DNA of 23,119 nt. Origin: an uncultured Muribaculaceae bacterium (GTDB lineage: Bacteria; Bacteroidota; Bacteroidia; Bacteroidales; Muribaculaceae). The DNA lies in the NCBI GenBank assembly GCA_910586455.1, contig CAJUHX010000030.1:1-23119 (forward strand), written 5' to 3'. A program made the position numbers and the translations under genes. Below, one piece after another: positions 14,380 through 23,103 of the stretch (position 1 is the stretch's first letter; every line of letters starts with the position of its first letter). Below the pieces are notes generated by a model. That model saw only the letters and a list, made by a program, of their open reading frames with translations. It did not search any database and had not been told where the DNA came from.

Positions 14380-16143
14380 ATGCTTAAAAGGTTTTTTATA
14401 GCCGTTTGCGGTACTATTACAGGCTTGTGGATTTCGGGTATTTTTCTCGTGCTGATACTGCTGATGGTGGCCGGCGCTCAATTCTCCGTCAAGATGTCGT
14501 CTGTCAACGATAACTCAATTCTTTATCTCGACCTCAGCGGTGAAGTGATTGAACACAGCCATAATACCGATGTGCTGACAATATTGCAGGAAGGCACAGA
14601 ACAGGCCCCGGTATTTATCGACATACTGAACTCGGTGCGCCGTGCCGCGAACGACTCTAAAATCAAGGCAATATACATAAACGCCGGCGGAGCCGGTATC
14701 GGCGTGGCCAAACTCGAAGAGCTTTTAGGCGAACTGCGCGAGTTCAAGAAGAGCGGTAAAAAGATTTATGCCTATGCCGACAACTATAGCCAGAGCGATT
14801 ATCTGCTGGCTTCGGTGGCCGATAATGTATATCTCAATCCGGTGGGTATGCTCGATGTGCACGGTGTTGGCTCAACTTATCCGTTCTTTACCGGTCTGCT
14901 CGATAAACTGGGCATAAAGGTTCAGGTAATCAAGGTGGGCAGTTTCAAGAGTGCTGTAGAACCTTACATACTCAAGGAAATGAGCGATTCGGCGCGCCTG
15001 CAGACTCGCCAGTTCGTAGATACAATCTGGAATTTCTACTCCGGTGCTGTGGCACAGAACCGCAGTGTTGAGCCCGCTGAGGTAAATGTATGGGCCGACA
15101 GCCTGATTATGACCTGGAAAGCTGAAAATGTTCTTGCCGCCAAGGCTGTAACCGCATTGAAATACCGCCGGGAGGTAGAAGCCGAACTGCGTTCTACCTG
15201 CGGCAAGACTGCCGATGATGACCTTCCGCTCGTTACACCTGCTGAATATATGGCCTTCTATACCAATGAATATGCCGGAGCCGATGCCGACCATGTGGCG
15301 GTACTCTTTGCCGAAGGCGATATCGTAGACAGCGGCAAGGGTGGTATCGTAGGCGAAACCATGGTGCCCGAGATTCTGCGTCTGGCCGACGACAATCATG
15401 TAAAAGGCTTGGTGATGCGCGTAAATTCGGGCGGTGGCAGCGCTTTCGCATCCGAGCAGATATGGGAGGCTATCGAGTACTTCAAATCAAAAAACAAGCC
15501 GGTATATGTGTCGATGGGCGATTACGCCGCGTCGGGCGGTTATTATATAAGCTGCGGTGCCAACCGTATATATGCCGATCGGACCACGCTGACAGGTTCA
15601 ATCGGTGTGTTCGGCATGATACCCGATTTTAGCGGACTCGTTACCGACAAGCTCGGTGTGAACTTCTCGAGTGTAGGTTCCGGCCCTAACGCCGGATTTG
15701 TGTCGGTTATGAAGGCGCTTACTCCCGAGCAGCGCAATGCAATGCAGAATTTTGTCGAGAACACTTATTCGGTGTTTGTCGGACGTGTGTCGGAAGGCCG
15801 AGGTATTGACGAGGCCGAAGTGCGCCGTATAGCCGAGGGCCGTGTATGGGTCGGCGGCAAAGCTGTGGAGCTGAAACTGGTAGATGAAATCGGCGGTCTG
15901 CAGCAGGCACTTGCCGCAATGCTCAAGGAGTGTCGCCTCGACCGTTACGAATATCGTCTTTATCCTCAGGTCGAGGAGGACTTCTGGCAGAAACTCGTAC
16001 GTCAGAGCGGTAATCTGGAGGCACTTCAGCAGGGCTCGTTGCGCTTTGATGCAGAGAGTCTGCGGGCCATTATGCTCGTCGACCGTCTGAAAAACCAGAA
16101 TCCCGTACAGGCCCGGATGCCTGAAGTGGAAGTAAACCTGTAA
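14380..16143 (+). CDS. sppA: Signal peptide peptidase, 67-kDa type
   Basis: This 587-residue inner-membrane protease degrades leftover signal peptides after secretion. An N-terminal membrane anchor (residues 8-33) precedes two tandem S49/ClpP-fold domains, as in E. coli SppA. The Lys/Ser dyad is split between them: Lys190 in VGSFKSAVEPY and Ser385 in DYAASGGYY. The ATG at 14380 is preferred; a TTG 12 nt upstream adds only four residues and the ATG gives the usual family length. It is the first gene of an operon with lpxK (34-nt gap), a purine nucleoside phosphorylase and thiL. Confidence 0.96.
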   Translation: MLKRFFIAVCGTITGLWISGIFLVLILLMVAGAQFSVKMSSVNDNSILYLDLSGEVIEHSHNTDVLTILQEGTEQAPVFIDILNSVRRAANDSKIKAIYINAGGAGIGVAKLEELLGELREFKKSGKKIYAYADNYSQSDYLLASVADNVYLNPVGMLDVHGVGSTYPFFTGLLDKLGIKVQVIKVGSFKSAVEPYILKEMSDSARLQTRQFVDTIWNFYSGAVAQNRSVEPAEVNVWADSLIMTWKAENVLAAKAVTALKYRREVEAELRSTCGKTADDDLPLVTPAEYMAFYTNEYAGADADHVAVLFAEGDIVDSGKGGIVGETMVPEILRLADDNHVKGLVMRVNSGGGSAFASEQIWEAIEYFKSKNKPVYVSMGDYAASGGYYISCGANRIYADRTTLTGSIGVFGMIPDFSGLVTDKLGVNFSSVGSGPNAGFVSVMKALTPEQRNAMQNFVENTYSVFVGRVSEGRGIDEAEVRRIAEGRVWVGGKAVELKLVDEIGGLQQALAAMLKECRLDRYEYRLYPQVEEDFWQKLVRQSGNLEALQQGSLRFDAESLRAIMLVDRLKNQNPVQARMPEVEVNL

Positions 16144-16177
16144 CAACGCATAGAAAAAGCCCGGCGCTGAAAATAGA

Positions 16178-17278
16178 ATGAAATTACGAAGAGTCTACGC
16201 TAACTTTGTGCTGCTGCCCGCATCGAAAATATACGGGCTGGTAACCTGGATGCGCAATAAACTCTTCGACTGGAATATTCTCAAACAGCATACATTCGGC
16301 GTTCCGGTTGTAGTGGTGGGCAATCTGGTGGCCGGCGGCAGCGGCAAGACACCCCACACCGAGTATCTGGTCGACGGCCTTCGCCACAGTTATCACCTCG
16401 CAGTGCTGTCGCGCGGCTATAAGCGCAGTACCAAGGGTTTTGTAATGGCAAGTGCCCACTCCACTCCGCGAGATATAGGCGATGAACCCTACCAGATGTA
16501 TCATAAATTCGGAGGACAGGTGCCGGTGTTTGTGTGCGAAGACAGGGTGCGCGGCATCAACGAATTGCTTAAGGTGGATTCCGATGTCGACCTGGTGATA
16601 CTCGACGATGCCTTCCAGCACCGCTATGTCAAGCCTACCGTGTCGGTGCTTATCACCGAGTTCGCCAAGCCTGTGTACTCCGATAAGCTCTTGCCCTACG
16701 GACGTCTGCGCGAAAGCGTGCGCGGACTGTACCGTGCCGATGTAGTAGTGGTTTCGAAATGTTCCGATGCCATTAAGCCGGTCGACTGCCGCATACTCAA
16801 GAACAACCTGAACTTGTATCCGCCGCCCTCGCAATATTTGTTTTTCTCGCGTTACAACTACTGTCCGCTGAAGCCCCTCTTCCCGGCCGAAGTCACCGGA
16901 ATACCACATCTGGAGTGGCTTGAGCCCGACGACGCGGTGCTTATACTCAGCGGCATTGGTAATCCCAGACCGTTTGTTCGCCAGATAAAGAGTTACAGGG
17001 CCAAAGTGAAGATAAACGTATATCCCGACCATCATAACTATACCCGCAAGGATATCGACAACATCCGTCGCCGCTACGAGTCGCTGCGTGGCAAGCGCCG
17101 TCTGATTATAACAACCGAGAAAGACGCTGTGCGCCTGTCGACCAATCCGTATTTCCCGCACGAACTCAAAGCCGTGACATACTATCTGCCAATAGAAGTG
17201 GACTTTCTGCGGTTCACTGAAAAAGAAACCTTTGTAGACACCGTGCGCGAACTTTTGCGCCAGCGAAAAGGTTTATAG
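16178..17278 (+). CDS. lpxK: Tetraacyldisaccharide 4'-kinase
   Basis: LpxK phosphorylates the 4' position of the lipid A disaccharide precursor at the inner membrane, the sixth step of lipid A synthesis. The 366-residue protein has the P-loop VGNLVAGGSGKTPH (about 47-60), an N-terminal hydrophobic helix for membrane association (about 9-27), and the family motifs LSRGYKR, DDAFQHR (metal/catalytic Asp pair) and LPYGRLRE. The C-terminal domain includes YPDHHNYT and TTEKDAVR. All are typical of a functional enzyme. It follows sppA by 34 nt and precedes the nucleoside phosphorylase by 25 nt. Confidence 0.96.
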   Translation: MKLRRVYANFVLLPASKIYGLVTWMRNKLFDWNILKQHTFGVPVVVVGNLVAGGSGKTPHTEYLVDGLRHSYHLAVLSRGYKRSTKGFVMASAHSTPRDIGDEPYQMYHKFGGQVPVFVCEDRVRGINELLKVDSDVDLVILDDAFQHRYVKPTVSVLITEFAKPVYSDKLLPYGRLRESVRGLYRADVVVVSKCSDAIKPVDCRILKNNLNLYPPPSQYLFFSRYNYCPLKPLFPAEVTGIPHLEWLEPDDAVLILSGIGNPRPFVRQIKSYRAKVKINVYPDHHNYTRKDIDNIRRRYESLRGKRRLIITTEKDAVRLSTNPYFPHELKAVTYYLPIEVDFLRFTEKETFVDTVRELLRQRKGL

Positions 17279-17303
17279 TATTAATTAAATAACTACCATA
17301 AAA

Positions 17304-18119
17304 ATGCTTCAGAAAATTAATGAAACCGCCCAGTGGCTCAAAGAGCACGCAGAAGGCGAGATGCCTGCAATCGGCATTATACTCGGCACCGGTCTTGGCG
17401 CCCTTGTCGACCACATAGAAAACAAACAGTTCATAGCATACAAAGACATTCCCAACTTTCCTGTCAGCACTGTCGAGGGCCATAGCGGCAACCTCATATT
17501 CGGTACTCTCGGCGGCCGCCGCGTGATGGCCATGCAGGGACGCTTCCACTACTACGAAGGCTACGACATGAAGCAGGTAACCTTTCCGGTGCGCGTTATG
17601 AAGGCTCTGGGCGTCGATACCCTCTTTGTGAGCAACGCCGCAGGCGGCATGAACAAAGAATTCAAGGTAGGCGATGTGATGATTATCACCGACCAGATTA
17701 ACCTCTTCCCCGAAAATCCTCTGCGTGGCAAGAACTACGAAGAGCTCGGCCCGCGCTTCCCGGCCATGACCGAACCCTACGACAAGGCGCTCATTGCCAC
17801 TGCCGACGCCATTGCGGCCGAAAAGAACATCCGCGTGATGCACGGCGTATATGTAGGAACTCCCGGCCCGACATTCGAAACACCTGCCGAATATGAATAC
17901 TTCCGGGTTATCGGCGGTGATGCCGTAGGCATGAGCACAGTGCCCGAAGTGATTGTGGCACGTCATGCCTCGATGCGTGTGTTCGGTGTTAGCGTAATCA
18001 CCGACCTCGGCGGCAAGGACATAACCGAAGTGCCCACCCACGAAGAAGTGCAGAAGGCCGCCATCAAGGCCCAGCCCGTGGTTGTGGAACTGATGAAGGA
18101 GGTTATTCTTAAAGTATAA
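17304..18119 (+). CDS. Purine nucleoside phosphorylase (trimeric PNP family)
   Basis: This 271-residue enzyme cleaves purine nucleosides with phosphate to the free base and (deoxy)ribose-1-phosphate in salvage. It aligns well with the trimeric human-type PNP (PunA family): ILGTGLG (26-32), phosphate-site VEGH (His60), MQGRFHYYEGY (His82), NAAGGMN, PGPTFETPAE (Glu192), GMSTVPEV (Met210) and THEEV (His246). The residue equivalent to human Asn243 is Asp234 (SVITD), which may affect base specificity. An A-rich leader precedes the ATG. The stop overlaps the thiL start by one base (TAATG), indicating coupling. Confidence 0.94.
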   Translation: MLQKINETAQWLKEHAEGEMPAIGIILGTGLGALVDHIENKQFIAYKDIPNFPVSTVEGHSGNLIFGTLGGRRVMAMQGRFHYYEGYDMKQVTFPVRVMKALGVDTLFVSNAAGGMNKEFKVGDVMIITDQINLFPENPLRGKNYEELGPRFPAMTEPYDKALIATADAIAAEKNIRVMHGVYVGTPGPTFETPAEYEYFRVIGGDAVGMSTVPEVIVARHASMRVFGVSVITDLGGKDITEVPTHEEVQKAAIKAQPVVVELMKEVILKV

Positions 18120-19144
18120 TGGCTGAAATATCCGAACTCGGCGAATTCGGTCTGATTGACCGACTTACAGCCGGACTGAACAATGTTAACACTGCCAGCG
18201 AAGTAGCCGTGGGCGACGACGCGGCGGTGCTTTCATATCCCGACACCAAGGTACTCGTAACCACCGATATGCTGCTGGAGAACGTACACTTCGACCTCAC
18301 GTACGTGCCCCTGAAGCACCTCGGATACAAGGCTGCGGTGGTTAACTTCAGTGACATATACGCCATGAACGGCACCCCGCGTCAGATTACTGTGGGGCTG
18401 GGTGTGAGCAAGCGCTTCACCGTTGAGCATATCGAGGAACTCTATGCCGGTATGCGCCTCGCCTGTCAGATTTACGGCGTGGATATTGTAGGTGGCGATA
18501 CCTGTGCGTCGCATCAGGGACTGGTGATTTCCATAACCTGTATCGGCGATGCTCCGGCCGACAGCGTGGTGCGTCGCAGCGGTGCCAAAGACACCGACCT
18601 TATATGTGTAAGCGGCGACCTCGGCGCGGCATATATGGGCCTGCAGCTGCTTGAACGCGAAAAGGTTGCTTCCGCCGGACGCAAGGACTTTGTGCCCGAT
18701 TTCGCCGGCAAGGAATACCTGGTCGAACGTCAGCTCAAGCCCGAGGCACGCCGCGACATTGTCCGTGAACTCGCCGCTGTCGGAGTGAAGCCTACTTCGA
18801 TGATTGACGTAAGCGACGGCCTTTCGTCAGAACTCATTCATATATGTAAAGACAGCAACGTAGGCTGCCGTGTGTACGAAGACCGTATACCCATCGACTA
18901 CCAGACCGCGGTAATGGCCGAGGAGCTGAACATGAATCTTGTCACCGCCGCACTTAACGGCGGCGAGGACTACGAACTGCTCTTCACTGTGCCTTTGACC
19001 GACCGCGACAAAGTGGAAAAAATCGAAGGCGTAAAAATAATAGGCTACATCACCAAACCCGAGCTTGGCCGGGTGCTGGTTACGCGCGACGGCGAGGGTG
19101 AAATACCGCTGAGCGCACAAGGCTGGAACCCCCTGAAAGGCTGA
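18119..19144 (+). CDS. thiL: Thiamine-monophosphate kinase
   Basis: ThiL phosphorylates thiamine monophosphate to the cofactor thiamine diphosphate, the last step of de novo synthesis. The 341-residue protein opens with FGLIDRLT and the ATP/metal motif VGDDAAV (31-37). TTDMLLENVHFD, NFSDIYAMNGTP, GGDTC and MIDVSDGLSSEL follow, all diagnostic of ThiL in the AIR-synthase-related superfamily. NGGEDYELLF lies near the C-terminus. It shares one base with the upstream PNP stop. An intrinsic terminator follows 14 nt after its stop, so it ends the operon. No TPP riboswitch is visible near the gene. Confidence 0.96.
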   Translation: MAEISELGEFGLIDRLTAGLNNVNTASEVAVGDDAAVLSYPDTKVLVTTDMLLENVHFDLTYVPLKHLGYKAAVVNFSDIYAMNGTPRQITVGLGVSKRFTVEHIEELYAGMRLACQIYGVDIVGGDTCASHQGLVISITCIGDAPADSVVRRSGAKDTDLICVSGDLGAAYMGLQLLEREKVASAGRKDFVPDFAGKEYLVERQLKPEARRDIVRELAAVGVKPTSMIDVSDGLSSELIHICKDSNVGCRVYEDRIPIDYQTAVMAEELNMNLVTAALNGGEDYELLFTVPLTDRDKVEKIEGVKIIGYITKPELGRVLVTRDGEGEIPLSAQGWNPLKG

Positions 19145-19158
19145 CAGCTCTAACTTGT

Positions 19159-19193
19159 AAATGCCCGTGGCTGAACATCGGCTGCGGGCATTT
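19159..19193 (+). terminator. Intrinsic terminator after thiL
   Basis: AAATGCCCG (19159-19167) and CGGGCATTT (19185-19193) pair perfectly over 9 bp, with the stem running into TTTTGC. A weaker inner pairing may shorten the 17-nt loop. It separates the thiL operon from the nusB promoter. Confidence 0.8.
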
Positions 19194-19239
19194 TGCAAAG
19201 TACGCCATGGCCTCCGGAATCCGCTTTTACCAATTTATT

Positions 19240-19271
19240 TTTGTCGCTGTCATAAATTTTTGCTAAATTTG
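19240..19271 (+). promoter_or_regulatory. Housekeeping promoter of the nusB-yajC-ybbR-coaE operon
   Basis: TTTG (19240-19243), a 20-nt spacer and TAAATTTG (19264-19271) match the consensus. The nusB ATG lies 31 nt beyond. The leader is A-rich without a Shine-Dalgarno sequence. Confidence 0.8.
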
Positions 19272-19302
19272 CATCGCAAAACAACAAGATAGAACATTAT
19301 AT

Positions 19303-20724
19303 ATGGTCAACCGCATTCTTATAAGAGTGAAAGTAGTGCAGATGCTTTATGCTTATCTGCTAACCCGCAGTGAATTCAGAATCGATCCGGCGCCCGAGGC
19401 GCCATCGCGCGACAAACGTTTCGCATATTCAGTTTATCTTGACCTGCTGCAGTTGATCATAGAGCTGAGCGGTTGTAACCCTCAGCGCAAAGGCAACAAA
19501 CAGCCTGTTGTTCTTCCGCCGAAACTGAATTCGAACCGTGTAGGCAAGGCTCTGGCCGATACCGATGCCATAAAGAGTGCCATGCTCCGTGGTGCCGGCT
19601 CATACGAGGTTGTGCGTGAATGTGTACCCGCTCTCGCCGGTATTATTTCGGAATCGGCAGTGTATACCGACTATGCCAAGCGCCGCAAACTTACCCTTGA
19701 CGACGATGTAAAACTCTGGACATCGATTCTCAGTACCATCATTGCCAAATCCGAGGCCGTGGAGAAGGCATTCCGCACAAATGACGACTTCAGCCAGGTA
19801 GGCTACGAAGCAGGCATACGTCAGGCAATCGACACATTGGAGGCATACAACGACTCGCGTGCGGCATACCGCAACGCCCAGTCCGACCTGCAGCGTTCGC
19901 TCGATACCGCCTACAGCCTCTATCACCACCTGTTCGGACTTATGATTGAGCTTACAAACACTCAGGCCGACAGAATCGAAACCGCAAAACGCAAGTATCT
20001 GGCCACCGATCAGGATCGCAACCCGAATACCCGCTTTATAACAAATGCGCTGGTGGCGCGTCTGAAAGAAAATGAGGGCCTGCAGAAGTATCTCAAAGAC
20101 CATCCGATGCGCTGGGCCGACGAACCTTCTCTGATAAAGAAACTGCTTGATAGCATTCTGGCTTCCGATGCTTACAAAGAGTATATGGAGTCGGCCGAGC
20201 GCAGCTACGAAGGCGACTGCAACCTCTGGCGCAACCTGCTCAAGAACGTGATTATAACCAGCGACGACCTTGCCGAAGAACTCGAGAACCGTTCGATTTT
20301 CTGGAACGACGACCTTGAGATAATGGCAACATTCGTGCTCAAGACCATAGGCCACTTCGCCAAGAACCCCGATGCGCCTGTCGAACTGCTGCCTGAGTAT
20401 AAAGACGAAGAAGACGCTGCATTCGGCGCCGAACTGTTCAGCCTGGCAGTGGAAAACCGCGAACTCTACCGCGAGTATATCGACAAGTTCATCAATTCCG
20501 ACCAGTGGGATCCCGAGCGTCTGGCTTTCATGGATATCGTGATTATGACCTGCGCCATAGCCGAGCTGATGAACTATCCGGCAATTCCCGTGCCGGTGAC
20601 AATGAACGAGTATGTGGAGATTGCCAACAACTACAGCACTCAGCGCAGCGGTCAGTTTGTCAACGGTATACTATATGCCGTGGTGACCTACCTGCAGCAG
20701 GAAGGTATACTTAAAAAGAACTAA
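19303..20724 (+). CDS. nusB: Transcription antitermination protein NusB, enlarged by an internal duplication
   Basis: NusB joins NusE (S10) on boxA RNA to prevent premature termination in rRNA operons. Residues 198-473 correspond to the Bacteroidetes form: an N-terminal helical region (about 198-352), then the classical NusB domain ending with MDIVIMTCAIAELMN, VTMNEYVEIANNYST and GQFVNGILYAVV. The start MVNRILIRVKVVQMLYAY is also standard. Between them, about 155 extra residues (25-185) resemble the region that follows: AYSVYLDLLQLIIEL (41-55) against AYSLYHHLFGLMIEL (203-217), and a shared Tyr/Trp-spaced segment ending in LW at 138-139 and 308-309. At 473 residues it exceeds the roughly 300 I recall for the phylum. 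Confidence 0.88.
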   Translation: MVNRILIRVKVVQMLYAYLLTRSEFRIDPAPEAPSRDKRFAYSVYLDLLQLIIELSGCNPQRKGNKQPVVLPPKLNSNRVGKALADTDAIKSAMLRGAGSYEVVRECVPALAGIISESAVYTDYAKRRKLTLDDDVKLWTSILSTIIAKSEAVEKAFRTNDDFSQVGYEAGIRQAIDTLEAYNDSRAAYRNAQSDLQRSLDTAYSLYHHLFGLMIELTNTQADRIETAKRKYLATDQDRNPNTRFITNALVARLKENEGLQKYLKDHPMRWADEPSLIKKLLDSILASDAYKEYMESAERSYEGDCNLWRNLLKNVIITSDDLAEELENRSIFWNDDLEIMATFVLKTIGHFAKNPDAPVELLPEYKDEEDAAFGAELFSLAVENRELYREYIDKFINSDQWDPERLAFMDIVIMTCAIAELMNYPAIPVPVTMNEYVEIANNYSTQRSGQFVNGILYAVVTYLQQEGILKKN

Positions 20725-20769
20725 TCCCTCAAAATATTAAACGTTAAACACTAAACACAAAATAAAAAA

Positions 20770-21072
20770 ATGATTCTCCTACAGACCCAGCCCAACCCCA
20801 TGAGCTCTATCTTCATGATTGTGGCCCTTATCGTGATTTTTTATTTCTTTATGATACGTCCTCAGCAGAAGCGTCAGAAAGAAATACGTAAATTCCGCGA
20901 AAACCTTGCAGCCGGCAGCAAAATCGTTACCGCCGGTGGTATCCACGGCACCATCAAGGATGTAAAAGAAAACTATTTCATTGTTGAAGTTGCAGACGGC
21001 GTACGTCTGCGCATCGACAAGGGTTCGGTTTATCCTTCAGCCGACGCTGCCAACGAGGCTACCCAAAAGTAA
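20770..21072 (+). CDS. yajC: Preprotein translocase accessory subunit YajC
   Basis: YajC is a small inner-membrane partner of the SecDF complex. This 100-residue protein has one transmembrane helix (about 12-30, ending FYFFMIRPQQKRQKE, the family signature), followed by the cytoplasmic domain with GSKIVTAGGIHGTI and VRLRIDKGSV. Length is normal. The ATG is preceded by an A-rich stretch and repeated TTAAAC-like sequence (20734-20760) without a Shine-Dalgarno motif. It lies 45 nt after nusB and precedes ybbR. Confidence 0.95.
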   Translation: MILLQTQPNPMSSIFMIVALIVIFYFFMIRPQQKRQKEIRKFRENLAAGSKIVTAGGIHGTIKDVKENYFIVEVADGVRLRIDKGSVYPSADAANEATQK

Positions 21073-21115
21073 GCAAGCATGTGGCGGCGCCCCGGTGCCG
21101 CAATCAACTTTATAG

Positions 21116-22102
21116 ATGACTCTCTCGTCGATAAGGAAGAAATTTGAGCATATTACACTGCGTGTCAGGACTATGCTCAAAAGCAAGCAAGGCCACAACT
21201 TCATGACATTCATGGTGTTTGTGGCCATTGCCGCTGCATTATGGTGTGTGATGACACTCAACGAAGAGTCGACTTTCGACCTGCGTGTGCCGGTGCGTCT
21301 GACCCATGTGCCAGACTCGGTAACGGTTATTTCCGACATCCCCGACAAAGTACAGGTATCGGCTCGCGGTAAAGGTATTCAGTTGCTGCGCTATCTGTTC
21401 GGGCATCCCGCTGCAGCCGATATCGACTTCCGCCTCTACCGCTCGGCTCGCGGCATACGTCTGGGCGATGCCGAAATAAAAAGCATAGTGCGTTCGAGTA
21501 TCGGCGGAGCGAACGCCCAGCTTATCTCGCCCGATTCCCTGATTGTACTCTATACATCGGATCCGCCCGTACAGCTGCCTGTGATTCTGAACTGCAACGC
21601 TACCGCCGCACCCGGTTGCACTATGGTGGGGCAGCCTACACTCAGTGTTGACAGTGTGAAAGTGTATTCGGCACAGCCTCTCAACCGCCGCATTACCGCC
21701 GTAACCACCGAGCCGCTGCGTTTCGACAACGTGTCGTCGACCATCTCGCGTCGTGTGCGCCTGTTGCCTCCGGTATCGGGTTCGCGTGTGGTACCCGACA
21801 GTGCCACCCTTACAATTATTGTAGAGCCGCTGATTATCAAAAGTCGTCCTGTGGTGATAGAAGGTATAAATGCCCCGTCCGGAAGCCGTTTGATTACATT
21901 CCCGGCCAAGGTGAATGTGGTGTATATGATACCCATGAGCGCATACACCAACTCCGCCCCCGAATTCAGAGTCATAGCAGACTATGCCGACCGCGCCCCG
22001 GGAGGCAACGGCATGGTGAAACTGCGCCTGCGCAATGTACCATCGGTACTGCAGAACGTGCGCCTTGAAGTTGACTCGGTAGACTATTATATCAGCAACT
22101 GA
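21116..22102 (+). CDS. YbbR-domain membrane protein
   Basis: This 328-residue protein has a basic N-terminus, one transmembrane helix (about 30-48) and a large extracytoplasmic region of repeated YbbR-like beta modules (for example LRVPVRLTHVPDSVTVISDIPDKVQV at its start, and later PVILNCNATAAPG). In Firmicutes the YbbR protein CdaR binds and modulates the diadenylate cyclase CdaA; no cyclase gene lies here, so the role in this organism is open. It sits between yajC (43 nt) and coaE (1 nt), within what appears to be one operon. Confidence 0.85.
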   Translation: MTLSSIRKKFEHITLRVRTMLKSKQGHNFMTFMVFVAIAAALWCVMTLNEESTFDLRVPVRLTHVPDSVTVISDIPDKVQVSARGKGIQLLRYLFGHPAAADIDFRLYRSARGIRLGDAEIKSIVRSSIGGANAQLISPDSLIVLYTSDPPVQLPVILNCNATAAPGCTMVGQPTLSVDSVKVYSAQPLNRRITAVTTEPLRFDNVSSTISRRVRLLPPVSGSRVVPDSATLTIIVEPLIIKSRPVVIEGINAPSGSRLITFPAKVNVVYMIPMSAYTNSAPEFRVIADYADRAPGGNGMVKLRLRNVPSVLQNVRLEVDSVDYYISN

Positions 22103-22103
22103 C

Positions 22104-22673
22104 ATGATACTTATCTGCGGAGGCATAGGCAGCGGCAAAAGTGTGGTAAGCAGAATTTTGCGTGCCAACGGCTTCGAGGTATATGATTCCGACCTTGAGG
22201 CCAGACGGCTTATGGACAGCAGCGATGAAATTAAGCGCCGCCTATGTATTGAAATAACTGTCGATGCCGTGGATAGTCAGGGCAATATCAACCGGCCCCG
22301 TGTGGCAGAAGTGGTATTTGCCGATGCCTCGAAACTGGTAGCGCTCAACTCCATTGTACACACTGAGGTCAAGGCCGACATACGCCTGCGTATGGCGCAT
22401 AATCCACGCCTGTTTGTCGAAACAGCCATACCTGTATCCTCAGGACTTGCGGATTTTGCCGATGAGGTATGGCAGGTCGAGGCTCCTGAAGACCTGCGCA
22501 TCCGCCGTGTGATGGCACGGAACAACACTACAGCCGAGGCCGTACGCGCCCGTATCGAGGCCCAGCGGGCCGAGGTCATGCCGGATGCGCGTGTGATTCT
22601 CAACGACGGTCGCCACCCGCTGCTCCCTGCTGTACTGGAAGCTGTGGTTAAATCATTAAAAATTAAAACATGA
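22104..22673 (+). CDS. coaE: Dephospho-CoA kinase
   Basis: CoaE phosphorylates dephospho-CoA at the ribose 3'-hydroxyl, the last step of coenzyme A synthesis. The 189-residue protein has the P-loop GGIGSGKS (6-13), the YDSDLEARRLM segment (27-37) with the conserved Asp, a CoA-binding region around VHTEV, ETAIPVSSGL in place of the usual PLLFE-type segment, and the LID RVMARNNTTAEAVRARI. It starts one base after the ybbR stop, and its own stop overlaps the next ATG (ATGA). Confidence 0.93.
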   Translation: MILICGGIGSGKSVVSRILRANGFEVYDSDLEARRLMDSSDEIKRRLCIEITVDAVDSQGNINRPRVAEVVFADASKLVALNSIVHTEVKADIRLRMAHNPRLFVETAIPVSSGLADFADEVWQVEAPEDLRIRRVMARNNTTAEAVRARIEAQRAEVMPDARVILNDGRHPLLPAVLEAVVKSLKIKT

Positions 22674-23047
22674 ATAACAATATCAGACACAGACGGCTAC
22701 ACGCATTTTACAGAAGTAAAGTGCTAAATGCGCTTCTAATCGTAGTGATTGTAAGCCTATTTCTGATGGGTTACACCGGTTTTGTGTTGCTGCCGCTTTT
22801 GTGCAGCTCATTGGCTATGCTGTTCTTTTTAGGATATTCACTCTGGTTGTGGATAAAGAAGCCGAAATATATAGTCATCAACAACCGGCTGTCAAATATA
22901 AGTGGCGCGTTTGCTTTATACTTTCTGATTATCGGCGCTATTAAGGCCACGAACCATTGGTGGTATATTACACCCGTTGCGTTTGCCGTGATACTGCTTT
23001 TTGTGTCATTAATCAATAAGCAGCAGGACGAAGTGTTTGAGATTTAG
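22670..23047 (+). CDS. Small four-helix membrane protein of unknown function
   Basis: This 125-residue protein starts with a basic cytoplasmic-looking segment (NNNIRHRRLHAFYRSK) and has about four transmembrane helices (near 20-39, 41-60, 77-93 and 97-114). A conserved-looking THWWYITP lies between the last two. I do not recognise a family. Its ATG overlaps the coaE stop by 4 nt, so it belongs to the operon, but nothing in the sequence links it to CoA metabolism. It is more A/T-rich than coaE. Confidence 0.7.
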   Translation: MNNNIRHRRLHAFYRSKVLNALLIVVIVSLFLMGYTGFVLLPLLCSSLAMLFFLGYSLWLWIKKPKYIVINNRLSNISGAFALYFLIIGAIKATNHWWYITPVAFAVILLFVSLINKQQDEVFEI

Positions 23048-23087
23048 CAGTTGTGACGGCGTTCCGCCACTATCGTTAACTTATTAG

Positions 23088-23103
23088 ATAATCAATTGAT
23101 TAT
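23088..23103. other. 16-bp perfect A/T-rich palindrome in the terminal intergenic sequence
   Basis: ATAATCAATTGATTAT (23088-23103) is a perfect palindrome flanked by a direct TTATTAG repeat (23081-23087 and 23100-23106). It could be an operator for the gene beyond the window, but this is unproven. A small GGCG/CGCC hairpin lies at 23058-23067. Confidence 0.35.

Noticed and set aside
16184..17161. 325-codon minus-strand open frame opposite lpxK
   Set aside because: No family features; lpxK motifs on the plus strand are complete.
18000..19144. TPP riboswitch control of thiL
   Set aside because: thiL is internal to an operon and starts on the last base of the PNP gene; no THI-box-like sequence is visible.
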